NCBI RefSeq assembly: GCF_900129855.1
Contig: NZ_LT670819.1
Location: forward strand, 868,001 to 932,000
Reading direction: 5' to 3'
DNA length: 64,000 nt
From: Streptomyces sp. 3214.6
GTDB lineage: Bacteria; Actinomycetota; Actinomycetes; Streptomycetales; Streptomycetaceae
Under the pieces are notes generated by a model. It made no database searches, was not told the DNA's origin, and saw only the letters and a program-made list of their open reading frames with translations. The translations under genes were made by a program, and so were the position numbers. Position 1 is the stretch's first letter. Every line of letters starts with the position of its first letter. Of the stretch, positions 42,770-51,393 are shown piece by piece.

Positions 42770-43251
42770 ATGATCGCCATGAGATCCGCCGGCTCATCGA
42801 GAACTGGGCGCTGTGGCGCGACGCCGGGGACTGGGACCGCTTCGCCACGGTCTGGCACCCGCGCGACGGCTGGATGAACGCCACCTGGTTCCAGGGCAGC
42901 GCCCCCGACTTCATCGAGGCCAATCGTGAGGGCTTCGAGAACGGCGTCAGCATCCTCCACTTCCTGGGCGGCCACACCGCGGACATCGTCGGGGACCGGG
43001 CCGTCGCCCAGACCAAGATGACCATCAACCAGCGTGCGAGCATCGACGACGTGGAGGTCGACGTCGTCGACCCGGCCGCCTCGCTGACGTTGGACCCCGA
43101 ACTCCTGAACCGGTTCCCGGCCGGCTACCGGCACTTGGCCTACCTTCAGACCCGGGCAGGATTCACGGTGAAGGACGGACTTCCCGGCCTCATCGGCACA
43201 GCGGTCGAGCAGCTCTACTGGGAAGGCAGGCAATGGCTGACGGAAGCCTGA
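42770..43251 (+). CDS. SnoaL-like (NTF2-fold) protein with apparent frameshift at its start
   Basis: From 42781 one frame gives EIRRLIENWALWRDAGDWDR, FATVWHPRDGWMNATWF and HFLGGHTADIVGDRAVAQTK to the TGA at 43249-43251, a SnoaL/NTF2-fold protein of about 157 residues. The only start with a ribosome site (AGAGGG then ATG 42770, or ATG 42779) is in another frame, and the correct frame has no ATG or GTG until 42874, inside the domain. A one-base change near 42780 would restore a normal gene. Homologues occur in resorcinol and hydroxyquinol clusters with uncertain role. Either the gene is mutated or there is a sequence error. TGATG couples it to the next gene. Confidence 0.6.
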
Positions 43252-44306
43252 TGAGATTCACCCACGAGACCCTTCCCCAGCGGGTGGTCTTCGCAGCCGG
43301 CGGATCGCCCGCCGCCGTGGCGGCGGAGGTCGAGGCGCTCGGCGGCACCAAGGTCATGCTGATCGCGTCGGACCGCGAGAAGGACCTGGCCGGCCCGATC
43401 GCCGACGCGATCCCGGTCGTGGTGCTTCATGAGGAGGTCGTGATGCACGTGCCGGTCGAGGTCGCGCGGCGAGCCCGTCAGGCGGCGGCCGGCGCGGGCG
43501 CGGACGTCCTGGTCAGCGTCGGCGGGGGCTCGACCACGGGTCTGGCCAAGGCGGTGGCGATGACCACCGGGCTGCCGATCGTCGCGGTACCCACCACGTA
43601 CGCCGGCTCCGAGGCTACCAATGTGTGGGGCCTGACCGAGGGCGAGACCAAGACCACCGGTGTGGACAACAAGGTGCTGCCCGCCTCGGTCGTCTACGAC
43701 GCCGCTCTGCTGACCACGCTGCCCGGCGAGATGACCGTGGCCAGCGGCCTGAACGCGCTGGCGCACTGCGTGGACTCGATGTGGGGGCCACGTACCGACC
43801 CGATCGACCGGGCGCTGGCGCAGGAGGGAATCCGCGCACTGGCGACCGGCCTGCCGACGGTGGCCGACGACTCGACCAGCGTCGAGGGCATCGAGCAGAC
43901 GCTGTACGGCGCCTACCTCGCCGCCGTCGCGTTCGCCTCGGCCGGTTCCGGGATGCATCACAAGATCTGCCACGTCCTCGGCGGCATGTTCAACCTCCCG
44001 CACGCACAGACCCACGCGGTCGTGCTGCCCTACGTGCTGGCCTTCAACGCCCCCCACGCCCCCGAGGCGGAGGCGCGTATCGCCGACGCCTTCGGCACCC
44101 CGACGGCGAGCGCCGGCCTGGCCGCCCTGCTCCGGGCGCTGGACGCGCCGCGTGCACTGCGCGACTACGGCATGCCCGAGGACGGCATCGCCAAGGCGCT
44201 GGCGCCGATCATGAAGGCGATCCCGGCCGACAACCCCACTCCCGTCACCGACGCGAACCTGACGCTGCTGCTGGAGGCGGCGTGGGCCGGCGACCCGATC
44301 AACTGA
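43251..44306 (+). CDS. maleylacetate reductase
   Basis: A 351-residue iron-containing alcohol dehydrogenase of the maleylacetate-reductase group. It has [18 protein letters not shown], the nucleotide site [35 protein letters not shown] and the metal-site region LNALAHCVD and [11 protein letters not shown]. It reduces maleylacetate to 3-oxoadipate with NADH, directly linking the ring-cleavage enzyme to the CoA-transferase/thiolase operon. ATG 43251 overlaps the SnoaL-like stop; ATG 43233, with GGAAGGCAGG upstream, would add six residues and is equally possible. Confidence 0.92.
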   Translation: MRFTHETLPQRVVFAAGGSPAAVAAEVEALGGTKVMLIASDREKDLAGPIADAIPVVVLHEEVVMHVPVEVARRARQAAAGAGADVLVSVGGGSTTGLAKAVAMTTGLPIVAVPTTYAGSEATNVWGLTEGETKTTGVDNKVLPASVVYDAALLTTLPGEMTVASGLNALAHCVDSMWGPRTDPIDRALAQEGIRALATGLPTVADDSTSVEGIEQTLYGAYLAAVAFASAGSGMHHKICHVLGGMFNLPHAQTHAVVLPYVLAFNAPHAPEAEARIADAFGTPTASAGLAALLRALDAPRALRDYGMPEDGIAKALAPIMKAIPADNPTPVTDANLTLLLEAAWAGDPIN

Positions 44307-44317
44307 AGGAGGCTGTC

Positions 44318-45256
44318 ATGGCTACCTACGTCAACCCCGGCTCGGCCCAGGCGGGCGCCCACGGCACGATCCACCGCGAGGTGTCGCCGGAACAGCAGGC
44401 AGTCGAGCAGCGGCTCCTCGACAACGTCATCGCCTCCTTCCACGCCTGCGAGGACCCGCGGCTGCGGGAGCTCATGGTCTGTCTGGTCAAGCATCTGCAC
44501 TCCTTCATCCGCGAGGTCCGGCTGACCGAGGAGGAGTGGGGGACGGCGATCGACTTCCTCACCAGGGCCGGCCACATCACCGACGACGTCCGGCAGGAGT
44601 TCATCCTGCTGTCCGACACCCTCGGCGCAAGCATGCAGACCATCAACGTCAACAACCAGGCCTACCAGGGCGCCACCGAGGCGACCGTCTTCGGTCCGTT
44701 CTTCGTCGAGGACGCCCCACGGATCGAACTCGGTCAGGACATGGCCTTCGGCGCCCCCGGCGAGCCCTGCTGGGTCGAGGGCACCGTCACCGACACCGAG
44801 GGCAACCCGCTCGCCGACGCGCGGATCGAGGTCTGGGAGGCCGACGAGGACGGTCTCTACGACGTGCAGTACGACGCCGGCAAGCGCGCCGCACGGGCGC
44901 ACCTCTTCTCCGCGGCCGATGGCGGCTACCGCTTCTGGGGCCTCACCCCGACGCCGTACCCCATTCCCGACGACGGACCCGTCGGCAAGATGCTCGACGC
45001 GGTCGGCCGCTCACCGCTGCGCGCCGCCCACCTGCACTTCATGGTGTCCCATGAGGGGGCGCGCACGCTGGTCACTCACATCTTCCCCGAGGGCGACCCG
45101 ATCGGCCGCAAGGACACCGTCTTCGGTGTGAAGGACTCACTGATCAAGCGGTTCGAGCGGCAGCCCGCCGGCACGCCGACGCCCGACGGACGCGCCATCG
45201 ACGGCACGTGGAGCCGAGTGCGCTTCGACATCGTCCTCGCCCCCGCGGGCGTATGA
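44318..45256 (+). CDS. hydroxyquinol 1,2-dioxygenase (intradiol)
   Basis: A 312-residue intradiol dioxygenase. The N-terminal helical dimerisation domain ([20 protein letters not shown]) precedes the catalytic beta-sandwich with [14 protein letters not shown] and [19 protein letters not shown]. The iron ligands are Tyr in [13 protein letters not shown] and nearby, and His in RAAHLHFMV. The sequence belongs to the hydroxyquinol rather than catechol branch ([11 protein letters not shown]). It cleaves 1,2,4-trihydroxybenzene to maleylacetate. AAGGAGGCTGTC precedes ATG 44318. It ends the + operon of LysR-regulated genes. Confidence 0.93.
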   Translation: MATYVNPGSAQAGAHGTIHREVSPEQQAVEQRLLDNVIASFHACEDPRLRELMVCLVKHLHSFIREVRLTEEEWGTAIDFLTRAGHITDDVRQEFILLSDTLGASMQTINVNNQAYQGATEATVFGPFFVEDAPRIELGQDMAFGAPGEPCWVEGTVTDTEGNPLADARIEVWEADEDGLYDVQYDAGKRAARAHLFSAADGGYRFWGLTPTPYPIPDDGPVGKMLDAVGRSPLRAAHLHFMVSHEGARTLVTHIFPEGDPIGRKDTVFGVKDSLIKRFERQPAGTPTPDGRAIDGTWSRVRFDIVLAPAGV

Positions 45257-45383
45257 CCGTCCCTGCCACCGCGGCCGAGGAGGTAGCGGGCGTGGCCCGG
45301 GTCGCGTCGAACAGCGTGCGAGGTCCTCGCTGTGAGGGCGTCCCGGGCACTGGCGCCGGATCCCGTCGCTCCGAAGGGGGCTC

Positions 45384-45692
45384 GTGCAGGTCGGCCGGCG
45401 CGCCGCGGAAACCGGCCGACGGTTCTTCAGCGACAAGGTCGACATCCCGGACGAGGGCGCGATCCACGCAGCATGTACCGAGGTACGCGAGCGCGGCTGC
45501 TCCATCGACCGCGAGGAGACCGTGACCGGTATCGCCGGCTTCGCCTTCGCCTTGCGATACGACGTGCCCGCCGCCGACGCCGTCAGTTGCTCGGTCCCGG
45601 TGGCCCGGCTGACCCCGGACCACGAGGTCCGCATCGTCTCCGTGATGCGGGAGATACGAGCGAAGATCGAGACTCATGTACCGCCGGCGCTC
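45384..45692 (+). pseudogene. IclR-family regulator, C-terminal remnant
   Basis: One frame gives AIHAACTEVRERGCSIDREE, TVTGIAGFAFALRYDVPAAD and AVSCSVPVARLTPDHEVRIV, the end of an IclR effector-binding domain (family pattern GYxxDxEExxxGIxxxAxPV). The HTH domain and the first half of the effector domain are missing. The upstream 130 bases (after the dioxygenase stop) show no match, though an ATG at 45253 overlaps that stop. It is probably the relic of a former cluster regulator. The frame runs on past 45692 into the end of msrA on the other strand. Confidence 0.55.
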
Positions 45693-45730
45693 ACGCGCGG
45701 ATCGCGCGCTCGCGCCGGCGGCGGTGTGGT

Positions 45731-46243
45731 TCAGCCCTCCGCGCGGACGGGAAGCCGCCATCCCGGGCGCGGGAAGTGGCAGGTGTAGCCCTCGGGGTAA
45801 CGCTCCAGGTAGTCCTGGTGCTCGGGCTCGGCCTCCCAGAAGGGCCCCACCGGCTCTACCTCGGTGACGACCTTGCCCGGCCACAGACCGGAGGCGTCCA
45901 CATCCGCGATGGTGTCCTCGGCGATCCGCTTCTGCTCGTCATCGACGTAGTAGATCGCCGAGCGGTAGCTGAGGCCGATGTCGTTGCCCTGGCGGTTCCT
46001 GGTGCTCGGGTCGTGGATCTGGAAGAAGAACTCCAAGATCGTGCGGAAGTCGGTCTTCTGGGGGTCGAAGAGGATCTCGATGGCCTCCGCGTGGGTGCCG
46101 TGGTTACGGTACGTCGCGTTCGCCACGTCACCCCCGGTGTATCCGACCCGGGTCGCCGTCACGCCCGGGAGGCGGCGGATCAAGTCCTGCATCCCCCAGA
46201 AGCATCCGCCCGCAAGCACGGCTCGCTGCGTCTGCGCTGCCAT
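45731..46243 (-). CDS. msrA: peptide-methionine (S)-S-oxide reductase MsrA
   Basis: A 170-residue MsrA of normal length. The nucleophile Cys14 is in [39 protein letters not shown] and [20 protein letters not shown] are the substrate-pocket signatures. It reduces the S-epimer of methionine sulfoxide in proteins and free Met using thioredoxin. The C-terminal recycling Cys is in [14 protein letters not shown] 46243 follows GGAGCCGAC. It is a single-gene unit next to the IclR remnant and unrelated to its neighbours. Confidence 0.95.
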   Translation of the reverse strand: MAAQTQRAVLAGGCFWGMQDLIRRLPGVTATRVGYTGGDVANATYRNHGTHAEAIEILFDPQKTDFRTILEFFFQIHDPSTRNRQGNDIGLSYRSAIYYVDDEQKRIAEDTIADVDASGLWPGKVVTEVEPVGPFWEAEPEHQDYLERYPEGYTCHFPRPGWRLPVRAEG

Positions 46244-46388
46244 GTCGGCTCCTTCTCAGTCCGTCGCCTCGGCCCTCTGCGATGCTCGCTCGCACACCGT
46301 CGGCGTCTCTGCCTTTGTGGCTACAACAGCACATGAGAGGCCTCAACAATTCCGCGCCCCCGCCCGGGGTCCACGGTGGGGCGGTCGG

Positions 46389-47555
46389 CTACTGCTCGCC
46401 CAGACCGGTGGCGCGTTGATCCACCTCGACGTGGGAGCGCCCGGCGCCGGTGAAGCGTGTGGGCCGGAAGGCCCCAAGGAGGTCCTGCTCCTGACCGGTT
46501 GCGATCTCGGTCGCGACGAGGCGGCCCAGAATCGGCGCCAGGGTGACCCCGCTGTGCGAGACGAGGCAGTAGACGCGGGACTGCGCGCAGGCGTAGCCGG
46601 CGATGGTGTGGCCGTCCGCGGGCAGTGACCGCAGGCCGACCCGCAGGTCGATCCTCGGCGCCCGGCTCGGGCCGGGCAGCAGGGCGCGGAACCGTCGGGC
46701 GAGGGTGCGCGCCAGGTCGCCGTCCGCGGGCGGGGGGTCGTCGGGATCGACGTCGGCGTTCAGATCGAGAGCCTGCAGGACGGTACGCCCTCCGCCCGCG
46801 GGGCGAAGATTGAGTCCGGGGCTGTGGATCACACAACGCAGGCCGACTTCCGGCGACGTGGCGTACCCGAGCAGACCGACGGTAGGTGCCCCGCGCCCGG
46901 TGCCCGTCACCATGGGGACGTCGATCCCGGCCCGCGCGGCGAGGCGTTCTGTCCAGCGGCCTGCCGCCAGGACGACCCGGTCGGCCCTGCGCACCTCGCC
47001 TCCCGCCAGGGTGACGGACACTCCATCAAGCCTGTCGTCGATGGCCACGGCCTCGCCGATCTCGCACGTCGCTCCGTGCCGCTCGGCGTCGGCCAGTAAG
47101 TGGTCGACGAAGAGCTCCGGCAGAACGTATCCCTCGCTGGGGAAGTGCGCGATGGCCGTGATGGTCGCCGGGATCCGCAGGTCGCCCGCGATCCGCGTCG
47201 CTTCGGCGCGCGTGACCCAGTGGACGGGGTAGTCCAGCGTCCGCAGGCGTTCCACGTTGTCGGCGAGCCACCGCTCGCTTGCGGCGTCCGCCCACTGCAG
47301 CGCCCCGCTGGGGAAGTACGACCGCGCGCCGCGCAGTTGCCCGGCCAGCCTGGCGTGCTCCTCCATCCCTGCGAGGTTCAGCCGGTGGTAGTCCGGGTCG
47401 GGCTTCCGGCTGGAGTTGGTCCACGCGAAGGTGGTCGCGGTCGTACCGGTGCCGGCTCCAGACCGATCGACCAGGAGAACGTCTTCGCCGGCGAGGGCGA
47501 GTTGCCTCGCCACGCTCACGCCCAGCACGCCGGCACCGATGATGATGACCTTCAT
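46389..47555 (-). CDS. FAD-dependent amine/amino-acid oxidase (DAO family)
   Basis: A 388-residue flavoprotein. The N-terminal dinucleotide fold is KVIIIGAGVLGVSVARQLA, with the acidic LLVDRSGAG after the second strand. The C-terminal RIDLRVGLRSLPADGHTIAG and YCLVSHSGVTLAPILGRLVA are typical of glycine oxidase/sarcosine oxidase type DAO proteins. It would oxidise a C-N bond of an amino acid or N-methyl compound and give H2O2. ATG 47555 was chosen at the start of the FAD motif; GTG 47564 has poorer spacing. It is 52 bases after a GntR regulator on the same strand and is probably controlled by it. Confidence 0.88.
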   Translation of the reverse strand: MKVIIIGAGVLGVSVARQLALAGEDVLLVDRSGAGTGTTATTFAWTNSSRKPDPDYHRLNLAGMEEHARLAGQLRGARSYFPSGALQWADAASERWLADNVERLRTLDYPVHWVTRAEATRIAGDLRIPATITAIAHFPSEGYVLPELFVDHLLADAERHGATCEIGEAVAIDDRLDGVSVTLAGGEVRRADRVVLAAGRWTERLAARAGIDVPMVTGTGRGAPTVGLLGYATSPEVGLRCVIHSPGLNLRPAGGGRTVLQALDLNADVDPDDPPPADGDLARTLARRFRALLPGPSRAPRIDLRVGLRSLPADGHTIAGYACAQSRVYCLVSHSGVTLAPILGRLVATEIATGQEQDLLGAFRPTRFTGAGRSHVEVDQRATGLGEQ

Positions 47556-47607
47556 GGTGTGCACACATCCTTTCTCTCAGCGGTAGCAGCAGCAGCGGCC
47601 ACGCCGT

Positions 47608-48336
47608 TCACATGGCCGGGACGGGTAGCTCCAGGAAGAACTCGGCGGTTCCCGGACGGACGACGGTCGTGACCACCTCGACGGTGCTTTTGTCGTCGGC
47701 CCGCAACTCCCTGCGCCTCATCAGCGCCGGTGTTCCGACCTCGCTGTGCAGCAGGGCGGCGTCGTGCTCATCGAGGCTCACCGGGTCGAGGTAGACCCGG
47801 ATCGCGTCGATCGGCACTCCCCTGCGCTGGAGATACGGCAGGGTGACGACGTCTTCGAGGTTCTCGTTCAGCAGGTCGGGGGCGACCGCGAAGAGAACGA
47901 CGTGCCGCTCGACGGACTGCGGCTCCTCGCGTACGTCCAGCTTGCGCCGGACCAGTTCCACCACGGCCGTGTCGGCCGGGGCGCCGGGAAGCGTCAGGAC
48001 GGCGTCGGCAGCCCTGACGATCCGCGCGGAAACGACTTCGTGTCTGCCCGGTACGCCCTTCGCCGCAGTTGCGGGGGTGACGAAGTTGAGCAGATTGATC
48101 TGCCGCCGCACGTCCGCGACGAACGTTCCATGGCGCCGGCGGCGGATCGCCAGTCCCGCCTCGGCCAGGTCGTTGAGGACCCGTTGGGCAGTGGCACGGC
48201 TGACGCCGTACTGGGTGGAGAGATCCTTCTCGGTCGGCAGCCGCGCACCGGGAGGCAGACCCCCGGCCCGGATCTTCGCTTCGATCTCTCGCCTGATCTG
48301 TACGTAAAGCGGCACGGTCACGATTCGACCGTACAT
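47608..48336 (-). CDS. GntR-family regulator with UTRA domain (HutC subfamily)
   Basis: A 242-residue regulator. The winged helix (about 5-75) has PLYVQIRREIEAKIRAGGLP, then PTEKDLSTQYGVSRATAQRV and GTFVADVRRQ. The C-terminal UTRA ligand domain (about 95-240) has VVELVRRKLDV, VSLDEHDAALLHSEVG and PALMRRRELRA. ATG 48336 was chosen; it lies only 8 bases from a perfect palindrome (48344-48357), so the protein likely represses its own promoter and the oxidase gene downstream. No ribosome site is visible, so the transcript may be leaderless or nearly so. Confidence 0.9.
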   Translation of the reverse strand: MYGRIVTVPLYVQIRREIEAKIRAGGLPPGARLPTEKDLSTQYGVSRATAQRVLNDLAEAGLAIRRRRHGTFVADVRRQINLLNFVTPATAAKGVPGRHEVVSARIVRAADAVLTLPGAPADTAVVELVRRKLDVREEPQSVERHVVLFAVAPDLLNENLEDVVTLPYLQRRGVPIDAIRVYLDPVSLDEHDAALLHSEVGTPALMRRRELRADDKSTVEVVTTVVRPGTAEFFLELPVPAM

Positions 48337-48343
48337 TCGGCCA

Positions 48344-48357
48344 ATTGACCGGTCAAT
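48344..48357. promoter_or_regulatory. perfect palindrome, GntR autoregulatory operator candidate
   Basis: ATTGACCGGTCAAT is a perfect 14-base palindrome ending 8 bases upstream of the GntR start codon. The position would block the promoter or early transcript. Its TTGAC/GTCAA arms differ from the classical HutC site, so the binding specificity would be its own. Confidence 0.6.
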
Positions 48358-48482
48358 AGCCTCGACAGGCCGACCGAAAGCGGTCACAACATGCTGGAAA
48401 TATCACAAAGAGGGACAATTGACCTGATCCTGGGCACGCGTGACCGGTGTCCTCCGCTGACCATGAAAAGGCAGATCGGACC

Positions 48483-48845
48483 ATGTCGAAGAAACCACGT
48501 TCGTCCGAGCCACCGCACGGAAAGGGACCCGGTCGTCACCAGGGCGCCGGACAGCACGGCTGGTCGCCCGATGTGGACGAGACGCGCCAGCAGGACAACC
48601 CGAGCGCCGGCCGTTCCTTCCGTGCTGAGCAGGCCGGCGAAAGAGGCCGGGGGCGGACCAAGTCACCGCAGGAGACGAAGTCCGTGCCGGGGGACACGGC
48701 CAAGAGTGGCGCGGCACGCGGCGAGAGGTACGGCGACGCGGACGAGAAGGGCAGGCGGGACACCGGACGCAGAGGCCGCTCCCAGCGCCCCAGCGGCACC
48801 AAGGACGCTTCCGCCACGACCGGTGTGGACCCGCAGGACTCGTAG
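48483..48845 (+). CDS. small hydrophilic, probably disordered protein
   Basis: A 120-residue protein of very low hydrophobicity, rich in Gly, Arg, Lys, Asp, Ser and Gln (SEPPHGKGPGRHQGAGQHGW near the start). It has no predicted helix-rich core and no known domain. ATG 48483 with AAAAGG 13 bases upstream is the best start; an earlier ATG at 48447 is possible. Similar disordered proteins occur in Streptomyces near stress genes, but the function is unknown. Its stop is immediately followed by a palindrome and it converges with hypE. Confidence 0.55.
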   Translation: MSKKPRSSEPPHGKGPGRHQGAGQHGWSPDVDETRQQDNPSAGRSFRAEQAGERGRGRTKSPQETKSVPGDTAKSGAARGERYGDADEKGRRDTGRRGRSQRPSGTKDASATTGVDPQDS

Positions 48846-48859
48846 GGGCCGTACGGCCC
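48846..48859. terminator. short palindrome between convergent genes
   Basis: GGGCCGTACGGCCC is a perfect 14-base palindrome directly after the stop of the disordered-protein gene and 4 bases before the hypE stop. As a 5-bp stem with a GTAC loop it is a weak bidirectional terminator candidate. Confidence 0.4.
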
Positions 48860-48862
48860 GGG

Positions 48863-49928
48863 TCAGCAGATCCGCGGCAGTTGCTCCCCGATCGGCAGGT
48901 CGACCACCCGCGTTCCCCCCAGGCCGGTGCGAGCCACCACCATGCCGGGATGCGCCTCGACGGCCTCACCGATGATCACGGAGTCCGCGCCCAGAGGATG
49001 GGCGCGCATCGCCGCCAGGACGGCGTCGGCGTGCTCGCGCGGGACGAAGGCGACCAGTTTGCCCTCGTTGGCGATGTACATGGGGTCCAGCCCGAGAATG
49101 GCGCACGCGTTGGCCACGGCCGGCGGAACGGGGACGTCGCGTTCCCGGATGAGCACCCCTGTGCCGGAGGCCTGTGCGATCTCGTTGAGCGCGGCGGCCA
49201 GGCCGCCCCGGGTGGGATCACGCAGTACGTGCAGATCCGGGGTGACGGCGAGCATGGCGTCCACCAGGCCGCCCAGCGCCGCGCAGTCGCTCTTGATCTC
49301 CACTCCGAATTCCAGGCCCTCGCGCACGCTCATGACCGCCACACCGTGGACGCCGATGGCGCCGCTGACGATCACCACATCGCCGGGGACGACCCGCTGA
49401 GGGCGCAGATCGACGCCCGCCGGGACGAGACCGATGCCCGCCGTGTTGATGAAGATCCCGTCGCCGTGGCCGGCCTCCACCACCTTGGTGTCGCCGGTGG
49501 CCACCTCCACGCCGGCGGTGCGCGCGGCCGCGCCCAGCGCCTGGGACACTCGCGTGACCATGTCCAGCTCGACGCCCTCCTCCAGGATGAATCCGCAGGA
49601 GAGGTAGGCGGCGCGGGCGCCGCTCATGGCGAGGTCGTTGACGGTGCCGTTGACCGCCAGGTCACCGATGCTGCCGCCGGGGAAGAACAGCGGGCGGACC
49701 ACATAGGAGTCGGTGGAGAACGCCAGCCGTGCGCCGGCCAGGGAGAGGACGGCGGCATCGCCGAGCTGGGCGAGCACCTCGCCGCCGAAGGCGGGCGCGA
49801 AGATCTGCTGCACCAGTTCGGCGGAGAGGACTCCCCCGCCGCCGTGGCCCATGACGACCCGGGGCCGGTCGCGCAGGGGCGCCGGGCAGGTCCACCCCTC
49901 GACGTCGAGGGCGGGGAGATCGGTGGTG

Positions 49929-49936
<8 letters not shown>
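48863..49936 (-). CDS. hypE: hydrogenase maturation factor HypE
   Basis: A 357-residue PurM-like ATPase. [19 protein letters not shown] starts the domain, [20 protein letters not shown] and [20 protein letters not shown] form the ATP site, and the protein ends in QLPRIC. The C-terminal Cys receives the carbamoyl group from HypF, which HypE dehydrates to a thiocyanate-bound CN ligand for the NiFe active site. The intact PRIC tail shows the enzyme is functional. It overlaps hypD by 8 bases and is the last gene of the hydrogenase operon. Confidence 0.96.
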
Positions 49937-51058
<1,122 letters not shown>

Positions 51059-51059
<1 letters not shown>

Positions 51060-51361
51060 TACTTGCGCACCTCTTCCACCGGGTCCAATCCGGCCTCCGT
51101 CGCCGCCATCTCCCAGGCGTCGCCGAACTCCTCCTGCAACATGCCGAGTTCGGCGAAGAGTTCGAGGGTCTGCCGTGCCGACTCCTCGTCAAGCCGTTGC
51201 AGGGCGAACCCGACGTGGACGATGGCGTACTCGCCGACCTGGAGGTCGGGCAGATACTCCAGGCACACCTCCTTGACCACGCCGCCGAAGTCGACGGTGG
51301 CCATCCGGGTGCCGTCCCGCTCCTCGATGTCCAGCACTCTGCCGGGTACCGCCAGGCACAT
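51059..51361 (-). CDS. hypC: hydrogenase maturation chaperone HypC
   Basis: A 100-residue HypC/HupF family chaperone. It begins [17 protein letters not shown] with the essential Cys2, and contains [16 protein letters not shown] and [20 protein letters not shown]. It carries the Fe(CN)2CO unit between HypD and the apo-large subunit. It has a roughly 20-residue C-terminal extension compared with minimal HypC. It follows hypF by 32 bases and overlaps hypD. Confidence 0.95.
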
Positions 51362-51393
51362 GAGCCTCTCCTCGCTGTCGGTCGCGCGTTCGC

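Noticed and set aside
45253..45525. Open frame starting at the ATG that overlaps the dioxygenase stop
   Set aside because: It is Ser/Arg-rich without family pattern and lies out of frame with the IclR relic; no gene is supported.
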